A DNA stretch of 64,000 nucleotides from Pseudomonadota bacterium. GTDB lineage: Bacteria; Desulfobacterota; Binatia; UBA9968. The notes below the pieces were generated by a model, which had not been told where the DNA came from, did no database searches, and saw nothing but the letters and a program-made list of their open reading frames with translations. Every line of letters starts with the position of its first letter. Position 1 is the stretch's first letter. Position numbers and translations under genes: made by a program. Below, piece after piece: positions 45,395 through 56,282 of the stretch. Location of the stretch: the NCBI GenBank assembly GCA_021324155.1, contig JAJPJQ010000037.1, forward strand, positions 100,427 through 164,426. The letters are read 5' to 3'.

Positions 45395-45712
45395 GTGAAC
45401 CCCATAACCCTCAAACGATACGAAGAGACTCTCATGAAGCGCAGGCACGAGATCCTGCCCGTCTTGCGGCACCTTTCATCCGAGAGCCGTGGCGCATCGC
45501 CCGCCGCGATCGGGAACGGCGGGAATTGCGGCGAGGCGTTTTTGACGGATCGCCTGGCTGCGGTTTACGAGCGCGAGCTCGACGACATTGAGACCGCGCT
45601 GGACCGCATCCGCACCGGCACATTCGGGTACTGCCGCGCGTGCCACCAGCCGATCGAGCCGCCGCGCCTCGAGCGCTTTCCGCGCGCCGAGTTCTGCCAG
45701 CGCTGCAAATAG
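45395..45712 (+). CDS. TraR/DksA family zinc-finger protein
   Basis: YERELDDIETALDRIRTGTFGYCRACHQPIEPPRLERFPRAEFCQRCK; RBS aaaggagg. Confidence 0.9.
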   Translation: MNPITLKRYEETLMKRRHEILPVLRHLSSESRGASPAAIGNGGNCGEAFLTDRLAAVYERELDDIETALDRIRTGTFGYCRACHQPIEPPRLERFPRAEFCQRCK

Positions 45713-45812
45713 CCGGAAGAAGTCGACAGCCTTGAGTCCACCAAGGCGCGTCGTCGTTCCCGTTAAAACCTATTTAGTTGCGGGTCGAACGGAAGCGGAT
45801 TAGTTTAACCAT

Positions 45813-48794
45813 GTGGTGCGAAAGTCACTTTCGGCCATCCGCCGACTCCTGACAAAAAGCCCCTCCCCCGCGGCTGCGCGCGCCCATTTAGGCCGTCTGC
45901 TTGATTCGGCGGGGCCTGACAGTCTGGCGCGGCTCCCGGCCGAAGATTTGCCGCTGCTCGCGCGGCTGCTCGGCGGAAGCGGTTTTCTAAGCGACGTCTT
46001 GATTCGTCAGGGAGACTCCTGGCCGGAAGTCTTTCATCGCCAGATACATATCGGACAGAAGAGCGCGGACGAGCATGCCGCCGCGATCGCCGCCGCGCTC
46101 GATGCCGACGCCGAACTCGGCGTCGCCGCCGCGCTGCGCCGCCACAAACAGCTCGAATACCTCCGCATCGGCGCGCGCGACCTGCGCCCGGAACAAGCAG
46201 TCGAAGAAACGATGCGTGAGCTTTCGGCGCTCGCGGACGGATCCTTGGACATCGCGTATCGTTGCGGCCGCGCCGCCGTCGAGCGCAATTTCGGCCGCCT
46301 CGAAATCGATGGACGGCCACAGCAATTCGTCGTGATCGGGATGGGAAAACTGGGCGGCGGCGAGCTCAACTTTAGCTCGGACATCGATCTCATCTATTTA
46401 TACGAAGAAGACGAAGGCGAGAGCTCCGGCGGCCTAAAAGGAAAGCTCCCCGCGCGCGATTTTTTCTCGCGCGTGGCGGAGGCGATCACGCGGACCATGA
46501 GCGAGATCACCCCGGACGGCTTCGTCTTCCGCACCGACTTGAGGCTGCGCCCGTTCGGCAGCCAGGGGCCGATCGTCCAATCCGTCGCCTCGGCGCTCAT
46601 GTATTACGAATCGTGGGGTCAGACGTGGGAGCGCTCGGCGCTCATCAAGGCGCGGTCCGCCGCCGGCGACGTCGCGCTCGGCGAACGATTTCTCCGCGAG
46701 CTCGAGCCGTTCATCTATCGCCGTTATCTGGACTTCAGCACCGTCGAGGAGCTGCGTGAGATGAAAGGCCGGATCGAGCGCGAGCTGCTCGCGCCGTCCC
46801 ACGAGACGCGCAACGTCAAGCTGGGGCATGGCGGAATTCGAGAAGTGGAATTTTTTACCCAGGCGCTGCAGCTGTTGAACGGCGGCAAAGAACCCGCGGT
46901 GCGCGATCCGAACACGCTCGGCGCGCTTACGCGGCTCGCGGAGCGCGGCTTCATACCTGAAAGCGAGCGCGAGAGCCTCGGCCGCGCCTATCGTTTTCTG
47001 CGGCAAGTCGAGCACAAGGTCCAAATGGTCCAGGAGGCGCACAGTCACACAATCCCCGAAGGCGAAGCGGAAGAGACCGCGCTCGCCCGCCGCTTGGGCT
47101 ACGTAAAAAGCCGCGGCGGCAGCGAGCGGGAGCTTTTCTGGCGCGATTTCACGGCCAACACGTCGGCCGTGCGCGCCGCCTTCGACCGGCTGTTCCACGG
47201 CGCGGCGAAAGAAATGCGCGCCGAAGAGCTTTCCCCCTGGGAAACCATATGGGCGAAGCTCGAGGACGAGCGCGGCGTCGTCGCGGAGCTTCAGTCGCTC
47301 GGCTTCGCCGATCCGGAGCGCGCCTGCCATGACCTCGTAATGATCCGTGACGGCGACGCGCCGCCGGAGCCGCGCCGCCTCCGCATCATGCGGCTCTTGG
47401 GACCGGCGCTGCTCGAAGCGATCGCGCGGTCGCCGGCGCCCGAGCGCGCGTTGTTCAATCTCGCGGAGCTGAGCCGCCGGTTGGGCGGCCGGACGGGATT
47501 TCTCTCGCTGCTCGCCGAGAATCCGAAGACGATGCGCCTGCTGGTCGATCTCTTCGCCGGCAGCCAGTACCTGACAGACCTATTTCTCGAGCGGCGCGAA
47601 CTGGTCGACAGCCTGCTCCGCGCCGACCTCGTGACGCCGCGGAAATCCGCCGCCGAGATCCGCCGCACCCTGCTGGCCGCCGCGGAAGACGCCGACGATA
47701 TCGAGGCGAAGCTCAACGCGCTGCGCCGGGGCAAGAGCGAAGAGCTCCTTCGCATCGGACTTCACGATCTCGGCAGCGAGCTCTCGCTCGAAGATGTGTT
47801 CGCCGAGCTCACCGCTCTCGCCGACGCGAGTCTCGACGCGGCGCTCGCGCTCGCGACGGCGGACATCGAATCGAAGCACGGGCGGCTCGCGCCCGGCCGT
47901 TTCGCCGTGCTCGGTATGGGGAAGCTCGGCGGCCGCGAGATCGATTACGGCTCGGATCTGGACTTGATATTCGTCTACGACGCGGAAGACGACGCGCGGA
48001 GCGACGGCGCCCCGGGCGCCGCGATCGACGCGCACGACTACTACGTGCGCTTGGGGCAGAAGCTCATCACGTTCCTAACCGCGCCGATGGAAGAAGGCGT
48101 GCTGTACCGCATCGACATGCGCCTCCGCCCTTCCGGCCGCGTCGGCCCGGTCGTCTCCTCACTCGCCGCCTTCCGACACTATCACGCGACCAGCTCGGAG
48201 CTGTGGGAGCGCCAGGCGCTCGTCAAGCTGCGCGCCGCGGCGGGCGACCTCTCGCTCGGCGGCGAAGCGGAAGAGATCGCGCGCGGCTTTGCCTACGGCA
48301 AGGGTCTGGGGGACGAAGACATCGCGATGATCGATCACCTGCGGACGCGCATGGAAAACGAGCTCGCTAAGGAAAGCGCGCAGCGCTTCAATTTGAAAAA
48401 AGGCATGGGCGGTCTCGTCGATATCGAGTTTCTGACGCAGATGCTCCAGCTCAAGCACGGCGGCGGCAGAGCGCCGATTCAAACACAGGGCACTCTCGAC
48501 GCCTTGCGCGCGCTGGGCGCCGAGCGGATCATCGGCGCCGAAGAGTATCGGCTGCTGTCCGACGGCTACTTATTTCTCAGGCGGCTCGATCATCGCCTGC
48601 GGCTCGAGCGCAACGAATCGCTCGATGTTCTGGAGCGCGATCCGGCTCGATTGCAACAGACCGCGCTGGGGTTAGGATACAAGGGGAAAAAAGATAACCG
48701 CGCCGGCAAGCGGCTGCTCGAAGATTACGAGAAGCTGAGGAAGAAAATACGCCGGTGCTACGAGAAAAGATTTAGAGCAGAAAAGCAATACTAA
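45813..48794 (+). CDS. glnE: Bifunctional glutamine synthetase adenylyltransferase/adenylyl-removing enzyme
   Basis: Duplicated GMGKLGGGELNFSSDIDLIY and GMGKLGGREIDYGSDLDLIF nucleotidyltransferase motifs. Confidence 0.97.
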   Translation: MVRKSLSAIRRLLTKSPSPAAARAHLGRLLDSAGPDSLARLPAEDLPLLARLLGGSGFLSDVLIRQGDSWPEVFHRQIHIGQKSADEHAAAIAAALDADAELGVAAALRRHKQLEYLRIGARDLRPEQAVEETMRELSALADGSLDIAYRCGRAAVERNFGRLEIDGRPQQFVVIGMGKLGGGELNFSSDIDLIYLYEEDEGESSGGLKGKLPARDFFSRVAEAITRTMSEITPDGFVFRTDLRLRPFGSQGPIVQSVASALMYYESWGQTWERSALIKARSAAGDVALGERFLRELEPFIYRRYLDFSTVEELREMKGRIERELLAPSHETRNVKLGHGGIREVEFFTQALQLLNGGKEPAVRDPNTLGALTRLAERGFIPESERESLGRAYRFLRQVEHKVQMVQEAHSHTIPEGEAEETALARRLGYVKSRGGSERELFWRDFTANTSAVRAAFDRLFHGAAKEMRAEELSPWETIWAKLEDERGVVAELQSLGFADPERACHDLVMIRDGDAPPEPRRLRIMRLLGPALLEAIARSPAPERALFNLAELSRRLGGRTGFLSLLAENPKTMRLLVDLFAGSQYLTDLFLERRELVDSLLRADLVTPRKSAAEIRRTLLAAAEDADDIEAKLNALRRGKSEELLRIGLHDLGSELSLEDVFAELTALADASLDAALALATADIESKHGRLAPGRFAVLGMGKLGGREIDYGSDLDLIFVYDAEDDARSDGAPGAAIDAHDYYVRLGQKLITFLTAPMEEGVLYRIDMRLRPSGRVGPVVSSLAAFRHYHATSSELWERQALVKLRAAAGDLSLGGEAEEIARGFAYGKGLGDEDIAMIDHLRTRMENELAKESAQRFNLKKGMGGLVDIEFLTQMLQLKHGGGRAPIQTQGTLDALRALGAERIIGAEEYRLLSDGYLFLRRLDHRLRLERNESLDVLERDPARLQQTALGLGYKGKKDNRAGKRLLEDYEKLRKKIRRCYEKRFRAEKQY

Positions 48795-48818
48795 TCGGAG
48801 TGAGGGCAACCGCGGACT

Positions 48819-49520
48819 TTACTTTCCGCCCGTTTCGTTTTTCTGCAATCCGACGAGCGCCATTGCGGCGGCCTGCTGCTCGGACTGCTTTTTGCTCGGT
48901 CCTTCGCCGCGGCCGAGCATCTTGCCGCCGACGAAGATCTCCGTCACGAAACGTTTTTCATGGTCTGGCCCCGTCTCGCCGACGAGCTTGTACACCGGCG
49001 GCTCGTGGAAAAGCATCTGGCTGATCTCCTGCAGCCGCGTCTTATAATCCTCGTGGCCGAGTTTTCTCCCGGCAATGTCGCTGTCGAAATAGCGCTCGAT
49101 CACGCGCCGGGCCGGCTCGTAGCCGCCGTCCCAGTAGACGGCGCCGACGACCGCCTCGAATGCACCCGCGAGGATCGATCTTTTCGCTCTGCCGCCACTC
49201 CGCTCTTCGCCCTTGCCGATGCGCAGCGCCTCGCCGAGCTTCAGCCGCGCCGCCTTCTCCGCCAGCGCGGAGGAGTTGACCAACGCGGCGCGCATTTTGG
49301 AAAGATCGCCTTCACTCTTGTCGGGAAAGTGGCGCATGAGCAGGTCGCTTACGGCGAGGTCGAGCACGGCGTCGCCCAGGAATTCCAGGGTCTCGTTGTG
49401 CGTACCGGGCTGCCCGCGGCCGTAGGAAACATGGGTCAGCGCGCGCAGCAAAGCTTCGGGATGAGAGAAGGAGTAGCCCAGCTGCTTTTGCAGCGAAGTT
49501 AGATTCGATTCGCGCGCCAC
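48819..49520 (-). CDS. rnc: Ribonuclease III
   Basis: HNETLEFLGDAVLDLAVSDLL; dsRBD GRGEGPSKKQSEQQAAAMAL. Confidence 0.97.
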   Translation of the reverse strand: MARESNLTSLQKQLGYSFSHPEALLRALTHVSYGRGQPGTHNETLEFLGDAVLDLAVSDLLMRHFPDKSEGDLSKMRAALVNSSALAEKAARLKLGEALRIGKGEERSGGRAKRSILAGAFEAVVGAVYWDGGYEPARRVIERYFDSDIAGRKLGHEDYKTRLQEISQMLFHEPPVYKLVGETGPDHEKRFVTEIFVGGKMLGRGEGPSKKQSEQQAAAMALVGLQKNETGGK

Positions 49521-49594
49521 GTTCGGCCTTCCTTCAGGGATGGCTGCGCCATGATCTTAGCACTCCCGACGTTTTCGCAGGGAATTCCGCGAAA

Positions 49595-50872
49595 TCAGGC
49601 GATCGTGCCGACGAGGGCGCCGTCTTGGAAACTTTCGACGGCGACCTCGATCTCGTCGTTGACCTGTCCCGCGTTGGCAGCGACGGTCAGATAATTTCTG
49701 CTGTAGCCCGTAAGCGCTCCGTTTTTCGCCCGGCTCTCGAGCAAAACCTGAAGCCGTCGCCCGACGAAGCTCCGGGCGAAAAACTTTTTCTTCCGCGCGC
49801 CGAGCTCGCGCAGCTTTTTCGCCCGCTCTTTTTTCACCGCCGGCGGCACATGTCCTCCGAGCGCGGCGGCGGGAGTTCCGGAGCGAACGGAATAAGGAAA
49901 TACGTGGAAATAAGTTAGCGGCAGCGCCGCGAAGTATTCCATCTGGCGCTCGAAATCGGCCTCGCTCTCGCCTGGAAAGCCGACGATGATGTCGCTGCCG
50001 AGCGCCGCGTCCGGCAGCAGCTCGCGGGCGCGGACGATGATGTCGCGGTAATACGCGGTATCGTAGTTCCGTCGCATCGCCTTCAAGATGCGATCGTCGC
50101 CGGCCTGCGCGCAGATATGAAGATGCGGACAGAGAACGTCCGACCTCGCGACAAGATTGAGCAGCCGCTCGGGAACCTCGCGCGGATCGAGCGAGCTCAG
50201 GCGCAGGCGGCGCAGGGGACTTTTTTCCAGTATCATTTCGACCAGCGCCGTCAGGTCCAGGCGCGGCGTGAGATCGCGCCCGTAGCCGCCGAGATGGATG
50301 CCCGTGAGAACGATCTCGCGATAACCTCGCTCGGCCAGTGCGGCGATTTCGCCGATTATCGTTTCAGGCGCGACGCTGCGCGATAGCCCGCGCGCGGTCG
50401 GGATGATGCAGTAGGTGCACGAATAATCGCAGCCTTCCTGGATCTTCAAGAACGCGCGCGTGTGGCCGGGGAGCGCCCGCGCGCCGAGCACCGGCACGCC
50501 GCGCTCGCGCTGAACGTCGGCGACGGAAATCTTTGGTGTCCCGTCCTGCTCGATGCAGCGGACAAGATCGTCCATGCGGTTTAGCCCGACGACGTAGTCC
50601 ACGTCGGGCACGCGCGCGACTTCCCCGGGGCTCACCTGCGCGTAGCAGCCGGTGACGAGCACCCGCGCGGCCGGACTGCGGCGCTTCGCGCGCCGGACAA
50701 GCTGTCGCGCCTCCCAGTCCGCGCGGTCGGTCACGGTGCAGGCGTTGACGATATAGAAATCCGCCTCGTCCTCGAACGGCACGATCGCGTGCCGCTCCTC
50801 CAGCCGCGATTGGATCACGGCGGAATCGTACTGGTTGATCTTGCAGCCGAGCGTGGTGATGGCGATGCGCAT
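49595..50872 (-). CDS. mtaB: tRNA (N6-L-threonylcarbamoyladenosine(37)-C(2))-methylthiotransferase MtaB
   Basis: TLGCKINQYDSAVIQ; radical SAM EGCDYSCTYCIIPTARG. Confidence 0.95.
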   Translation of the reverse strand: MRIAITTLGCKINQYDSAVIQSRLEERHAIVPFEDEADFYIVNACTVTDRADWEARQLVRRAKRRSPAARVLVTGCYAQVSPGEVARVPDVDYVVGLNRMDDLVRCIEQDGTPKISVADVQRERGVPVLGARALPGHTRAFLKIQEGCDYSCTYCIIPTARGLSRSVAPETIIGEIAALAERGYREIVLTGIHLGGYGRDLTPRLDLTALVEMILEKSPLRRLRLSSLDPREVPERLLNLVARSDVLCPHLHICAQAGDDRILKAMRRNYDTAYYRDIIVRARELLPDAALGSDIIVGFPGESEADFERQMEYFAALPLTYFHVFPYSVRSGTPAAALGGHVPPAVKKERAKKLRELGARKKKFFARSFVGRRLQVLLESRAKNGALTGYSRNYLTVAANAGQVNDEIEVAVESFQDGALVGTIA

Positions 50873-51026
50873 GTCTTCGCTGCGCTCACAGTCCCCGATT
50901 ACAAATCTCAGGTCTCAAAGAAGAGGGTCTGCCCTGTGTCCCTTCGATTCGCTTAGAATCTCTTCTTCGCTCAGAATCTCAAATCAGAAATTTCAAATCT
51001 CGGACGCCATGAAGCCGGGCTTCAAT

Positions 51027-52130
51027 TTATATGAAATTTGAAATCTGAGATTTGAGGTCGAGCGATCGGCCGATCGCTCGCTCGATCCAGCCGCCGCCGA
51101 GAACTTGCTCGTCGCGATAGAAGACCGCCGCCTGGCCCGGCGTCACCGCAGGGAAGGCGGTCTCGAAGAGGACTTCGCAGCGGCCGTCCGCCGTCAACTT
51201 GACGCGGCAAGGAATCGCGGGCGCGCGGTAGCGCACCTGCACCTCGGCGGTAAATTCGCGCTCGCGCGGCGGTTCGATCCAGTTGAGCGCGGCGGCGACG
51301 AGCCCTGAGCTGTTCAATTCTTCCCTGCCGCCGACGACGACGCGGCGCGTCGCCTCGTCGATCTCGAGCACATAGAGCGGCTCGGGCGCGGCAATACCGA
51401 GCCCCTTGCGCTGGCCGATCGTCAGGCGATGCAGACCGTCGTGGCGCCCGAGAATATTGCCCGCGCGGTCGACAACGTCTCCGCCGTGCAGCTCGGCCGG
51501 ATCGGCGAGCGACTCAACGAACGTGCGGTAATCGCCGAAGCAGACGTCCTGGCTTTCCGGACGCTCCGCGACGGCGAGCGCGAGGCGGCGCGCGACCGCG
51601 CGCACCTCGCTCTTTTCCAAAGCGCCGAGCGGAAACAGCGTTGCCGCGAGCTGCTCCTGCGATAGCGCGAAGAGAAAATACGACTGGTCCTTTTGCCGGT
51701 CGACTCCGCGCGCGAGCGCCGCGCGACGCGTCGCGGGATCGCGCGCGACACGCGCATAGTGTCCGGTCGCGACATAATCGGCGCCGCGGCTCCGCGCCCA
51801 GTCGAGGAGAATGCCCAGCTTGAAGTCGCGGTTGCACGCGACGCACGGATTGGGCGTGCGGCCGGCGATGTATTCGCCGACGAACGGGCGCACGACAGCG
51901 CGCGCGAAATCGGCGCGGGCGTCGATCAGCGTGTGGCGGATGCCGAGCGCCGCGGCGATTTCCGCCGCGCCGCGGTGGTCCGAGCAGTTCCGCGGCGCCG
52001 GGCGCGGCGCTTCCCACAGGCGGAGCGACGCTCCCTCGACGTCGTAGCCCTGCTCGACGAGCAGCGCCGCCGTGACGGAACTGTCCACACCGCCGCTCAT
52101 GGCGACGACAATTTTTTCTTTCCCGGCCAT
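51027..52130 (-). CDS. mnmA: tRNA 2-thiouridine(34) synthase MnmA
   Basis: VVAMSGGVDSSVTAALL; TPNPCVACNRDFKLG; GQRKGLGI. Confidence 0.96.
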   Translation of the reverse strand: MAGKEKIVVAMSGGVDSSVTAALLVEQGYDVEGASLRLWEAPRPAPRNCSDHRGAAEIAAALGIRHTLIDARADFARAVVRPFVGEYIAGRTPNPCVACNRDFKLGILLDWARSRGADYVATGHYARVARDPATRRAALARGVDRQKDQSYFLFALSQEQLAATLFPLGALEKSEVRAVARRLALAVAERPESQDVCFGDYRTFVESLADPAELHGGDVVDRAGNILGRHDGLHRLTIGQRKGLGIAAPEPLYVLEIDEATRRVVVGGREELNSSGLVAAALNWIEPPREREFTAEVQVRYRAPAIPCRVKLTADGRCEVLFETAFPAVTPGQAAVFYRDEQVLGGGWIERAIGRSLDLKSQISNFI

Positions 52131-52180
52131 TGGACGAAGATTTAAATTAGCAGGAAATCTGCGGACTTGAAACCGGCGGG

Positions 52181-52918
52181 CTAACGATCGACTTGCTGCG
52201 TCTTGAGCAGCTCTTTGACCTGGCGCAGCACTTCGTTGTCCTCGGCCTGGCGGACTTCGAGACCGCCCTGGCGCGCGGAGAGATCGTTGACGCGCTTCTC
52301 AAGCTTCTGGACGTAGTCGACCAGCGTCCCGATCGCCTTCGCGACGGGATCTGGCAAGCGCTGGTGCTCGAGATCGATGCGGTGCGCGGCGTCGAGATGC
52401 ACGCCTTCGCCCACCACCACGCGGCCGGGAATGCCGACGACGGTGGAATCGGCAGGCACGTCGTTGACGACGACCGAGCCGGCACCGACTTTGGCGTTGC
52501 GGCCGATTGTCACGGGCCCGAGAATCGTCGCGTCGACCCCGATCAGCACGCCGTCCTCGACGGTCGGGTGGCGCTTTTCTTTGCTGCGGCTCGTGCCGCC
52601 GAGCGTCACACCCTGATAAATCGTGACATCATCGTGAATCTCGGCAGTCTCGCCGATCACCACGCCCATGCCGTGGTCGATGAAGAAGCGCCGCCCGATC
52701 TTGGCGCCCGGATGGATTTCGATGCCGGTGTAAAAGCGCCCGATGTTGCTCACGAGACGTCCGAGCGACTTCAGGCCGCTCATCCAGAGCGAGTGTGACA
52801 TGCGGTAGAAAAACAGCGCGTGAAATCCGGGATAGGTCAGGATCACTTCCAAGAAGCTGCGCGCCGCGGGGTCGCGCTGGAAGACGACCTGGATGTCTTC
52901 TTTAAGAGTGCCCCACAT
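52181..52918 (-). CDS. cysE: Serine O-acetyltransferase
   Basis: [46 protein letters not shown]. Confidence 0.95.
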   Translation of the reverse strand: MWGTLKEDIQVVFQRDPAARSFLEVILTYPGFHALFFYRMSHSLWMSGLKSLGRLVSNIGRFYTGIEIHPGAKIGRRFFIDHGMGVVIGETAEIHDDVTIYQGVTLGGTSRSKEKRHPTVEDGVLIGVDATILGPVTIGRNAKVGAGSVVVNDVPADSTVVGIPGRVVVGEGVHLDAAHRIDLEHQRLPDPVAKAIGTLVDYVQKLEKRVNDLSARQGGLEVRQAEDNEVLRQVKELLKTQQVDR

Positions 52919-52932
52919 GGATCAAATAAGTG

Positions 52933-54528
52933 TCACTTGGCCGCCGCCTGCTTCGAGTCCTTGTACAGCTTGTAATCGATGCCGTCGACGACCGCCTGCC
53001 AGCTCGCCTCGATGACGTTCTGCGAGACGCCGACGGTGCCCCATCGCTCGTGCTCGTCGCCGGACTCGATCAAGACGCGCACCGCCGAGCCGGTGCCCTC
53101 CCCGGATGAAAGCACGCGCACCTTGTAATCCAGCAGCTTCATATGTTTCAGCGCCGGATAAAACTTTGTCAGCGCTTTTCTCAGCGCGGAGTCGAGCGCG
53201 TTCACCGGGCCGTTGCCCATCGCGGCCGCGTGCTCGACGACGCCGTCGACGGCGAGCATGATCGTCGCCTCGGAGATCGGCGGCTCGTCTTCCTTCCTTT
53301 TCTCGTCGATGACGCGGAAACCGAGCAGATGAAAGTTCTTCTTCTTTCTCCCCAGCGCCTCCTGGATGAGCAGCTCGAACGAAGCCTCGGCCGCCTCGAA
53401 CTCGTAGCCCTGGTTTTCAAGCTCTTTGATGCGCTTCAAGATATCTTTGACCGCTTCGTGCTCGTCATTAAGATCGACGCCGTATTCTTTCGCCTTGTAA
53501 ATAACATTGCTGCGGCCGGCCAAGTCCGAGACGAGCACGCGCTGGCGGTTGCCGACGAGCTCGGGATCGATGTGCTCATAGGTCTCGCGGTTCTTGAGAA
53601 TGCCCGCGACGTGCATGCCGCCCTTGTGCGCGAACGCGCTGTCGCCCACGTACGGCTGATGCTTGTTGGGGCTCAAATTCGCCAGCTCGTAGAGGAAATG
53701 CGACGTGTCGCGCAGCTTCTTGAGCTGCTCGTGCTCGATGCAGTGCTTGCCCATCTTGAGCTCGAGATCGGGAATGATCGAGCAGAGATTCAAGTTGCCG
53801 CAACGCTCGCCGATGCCGTTGATCGTCCCCTGCACCTGGCGCGCGCCCATCTCGACCGCCGTGAGCGTATTGGCGACCGCGAGCTCGCCGTCGTTGTGGC
53901 AGTGGATGCCGAGCGGCGTCGTGATCACTCCCGCGAGCGCCGCGATAGCCGCGCGAATCTCGCCCGGCAGCCGGCCGCCGTTGGTGTCGCAGAGCACGAT
54001 CCAGTCGGCGCCGCCGTCCTGCGCGGCCTTGAGGCAGTCGAGCGCGTGCTTGGGGTTCGAGCGAAAGCCGTCGAAAAAATGCTCCGCGTCGAAGATAACT
54101 TCTTCGACCCGCTTCTTCATGTAGGCAATCGAATCCGCGATGATCTCCAGGTTCGCTTCCAAACTGATGCGGAGATCTTCGCGAACGTGGAGGTCCCACG
54201 TCTTACCGACGAGCGTGATCGCCGGAGTCTCGGCTTCGATCAGCGTCTTGAGGCTCAAGTCCTGCGCCGGTTTGGCCGAAGGCTTGCGTGTCATGCCGAA
54301 CGCCGCGATCTTGGCGTGGCGGAGCTTGAGCCTTTCGACAGCCTTGAAGAACTCCGCGTCGCGCGGGTTCGATCCCGGAAAGCCGCCTTCGATGTAGTCG
54401 ATGCCGATCTCGTCGAGCTTCGCGGCGATGCGCAGCTTGTCTTCCAGCGTAAAGGAGATGTCTTCCGCCTGGCAGCCGTCGCGCAGCGTCGTATCGTAGA
54501 TGAGAACGTCCTTTTTAGCGGCGGTCAT
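52933..54528 (-). CDS. cimA: Citramalate synthase
   Basis: [52 protein letters not shown]...LCDTNGG. Confidence 0.95.
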   Translation of the reverse strand: MTAAKKDVLIYDTTLRDGCQAEDISFTLEDKLRIAAKLDEIGIDYIEGGFPGSNPRDAEFFKAVERLKLRHAKIAAFGMTRKPSAKPAQDLSLKTLIEAETPAITLVGKTWDLHVREDLRISLEANLEIIADSIAYMKKRVEEVIFDAEHFFDGFRSNPKHALDCLKAAQDGGADWIVLCDTNGGRLPGEIRAAIAALAGVITTPLGIHCHNDGELAVANTLTAVEMGARQVQGTINGIGERCGNLNLCSIIPDLELKMGKHCIEHEQLKKLRDTSHFLYELANLSPNKHQPYVGDSAFAHKGGMHVAGILKNRETYEHIDPELVGNRQRVLVSDLAGRSNVIYKAKEYGVDLNDEHEAVKDILKRIKELENQGYEFEAAEASFELLIQEALGRKKKNFHLLGFRVIDEKRKEDEPPISEATIMLAVDGVVEHAAAMGNGPVNALDSALRKALTKFYPALKHMKLLDYKVRVLSSGEGTGSAVRVLIESGDEHERWGTVGVSQNVIEASWQAVVDGIDYKLYKDSKQAAAK

Positions 54529-55745
54529 AACGCGGCCTGGTTCTCGATAAATTCTTGGTGCAGAGCCTTAACGGCTTTCTCCATTTGCTTCTCGTCGATC
54601 ACTACCGATACCTTGATCTCGGAGGTGGAGATCATCTCGATGTTGATGCGCTCGCGCGACAAGACCTTGAACATGCGCGCGGCGACGCCCGCGTGCGTGC
54701 GCATGCCGACGCCGATGATCGATACCTTCGCGATCTTCGAATCGACGGTGATGCCTTTGGCCTGAATCGACTCCAGCCCCTCGACGACGGCGACTGCCTT
54801 TTTATAATCCGCCTTGGGCACCGTGAAAGTCAAATCGGTCGTTCCCGCCGCGCTCGCGTTCTGGATGATCATATCCACGACGACGTTCGCCTCGGCGATC
54901 GGGCCGAATATCTGCGCCGCGAGGCCGGGACGGTCGGGCACGCCGAGCAGCGTGATTTTCGCTTCGTCCTTATCGTAGGTCACGCCGGAGACGAGCAGCG
55001 CGTCCATCGTTTCGTCCTCCTCGACGACCCACGTGCCCTCGGCGTCGTTGAAGCTCGAGCGTACGTGGATCGGCACTTTGAATTTCATTCCCAGCTCGAC
55101 CGAGCGGATCTGGAGCACCTTCGCGCCCATGCTCGCCATCTCGATCATTTCCTCGTAGGAGATGTGATCGATTTTTCGCGCCGCCGGGCACAGATTCGGA
55201 TCGGTGGTGTAAACGCCGTCGACGTCGGTATAGATCTCGCAGCTGTCCGCGTTCAGCGCCGCGGCGACGGCGACGGCGCTCGTGTCCGAGCCGCCGCGCC
55301 CGAGTGTCGTGATGTTGTCGTCCTCGTCCACGCCCTGAAACCCCGCGACGACGACGATCTCGCCGTCGCGCAGCGACTGGCGGACACGGCTCGCATCGAT
55401 GCTCTTAATGCGCGCCTTGCCGTAAGCGTTGTCGGTGCGAATGCGCATCTGGTGCGCCAGGAACGAGCGCGCCTTATGGCCCGTCGCGCGGAGCGCGAGC
55501 GCCAGCAGCGCCGTCGAGACCTGCTCGCCCGAGGCGAGCAGCACGTCGCGCTCGCGCTCGTCCGGCATGTCGCAGATCTCTTGCGCGAGCGCGACCAGAC
55601 GGTTCGTCTCGCCGGCCATCGCGGAGACGACGACGACAAGATCGTCGCCGCGCTCCCTCGCAGCCGCGACGCGGCGCGCGACATTCTTGATCCTGTCGAC
55701 GCTGCCGACCGATGTGCCGCCGTATTTCTGAACGACCAAAGACAT
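54525..55745 (-). CDS. lysC: Aspartate kinase
   Basis: [37 protein letters not shown]; two ACT-like regions. Confidence 0.97.
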   Translation of the reverse strand: MSLVVQKYGGTSVGSVDRIKNVARRVAAARERGDDLVVVVSAMAGETNRLVALAQEICDMPDERERDVLLASGEQVSTALLALALRATGHKARSFLAHQMRIRTDNAYGKARIKSIDASRVRQSLRDGEIVVVAGFQGVDEDDNITTLGRGGSDTSAVAVAAALNADSCEIYTDVDGVYTTDPNLCPAARKIDHISYEEMIEMASMGAKVLQIRSVELGMKFKVPIHVRSSFNDAEGTWVVEEDETMDALLVSGVTYDKDEAKITLLGVPDRPGLAAQIFGPIAEANVVVDMIIQNASAAGTTDLTFTVPKADYKKAVAVVEGLESIQAKGITVDSKIAKVSIIGVGMRTHAGVAARMFKVLSRERINIEMISTSEIKVSVVIDEKQMEKAVKALHQEFIENQAAL

Positions 55746-56260
55746 TAATCCGTGAACTCCTTCAACAGCGCGTCATAGCGCGGGCCGTGTGGCTCGAAAG
55801 TCATCGCCCGCTCGTTTTCACCGCCATGCTCGAAATGGATGTTGAGCCACTCATCCACTTCGCCCGGCGGCATCTTCTCGAACCACTCGATCAGGCTGAC
55901 GCCGTCCGCATACAAATATTCGCGGAGGTTGAGCTCCTCCAGCTCGTGCGCGCCGGCGATGCGGTAGAGGTCGATATGATAAACCGGCAAGCGGCCGTCG
56001 TATTCGTTGATCAGCGTGAACGTAGGGCTTCGTATCCAAGCCTCTTTGCCGACTTCGACGCCTTCGGCGACGCCGCGCACGAAACAGGTCTTGCCGCTGC
56101 CGAGATCGCCCGTCAAACCGATAATGTCGCCGCCGTTTACCAAACGGCCTAATTTTTTTCCCAGCTTTCTTGTTTCGGCAGCCGACTTGGATTTGACACT
56201 GACGCCGCTCGAATCTCGAATTTTCAATTTTGAATTTTGAATCAAACGATCCGATTCCAT
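55745..56260 (-). CDS. tsaE: tRNA threonylcarbamoyladenosine biosynthesis protein TsaE
   Basis: [35 protein letters not shown]; true start may be the internal GTG ([13 protein letters not shown]). Confidence 0.92.
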   Translation of the reverse strand: MESDRLIQNSKLKIRDSSGVSVKSKSAAETRKLGKKLGRLVNGGDIIGLTGDLGSGKTCFVRGVAEGVEVGKEAWIRSPTFTLINEYDGRLPVYHIDLYRIAGAHELEELNLREYLYADGVSLIEWFEKMPPGEVDEWLNIHFEHGGENERAMTFEPHGPRYDALLKEFTD

Positions 56261-56282
56261 ATTTCAAAATCACAATTCCATG

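Noticed and set aside
53143-54765. 540-aa and 397-aa plus-strand ORFs opposite cimA and lysC
   Set aside because: Antisense shadows of strongly identified housekeeping genes.
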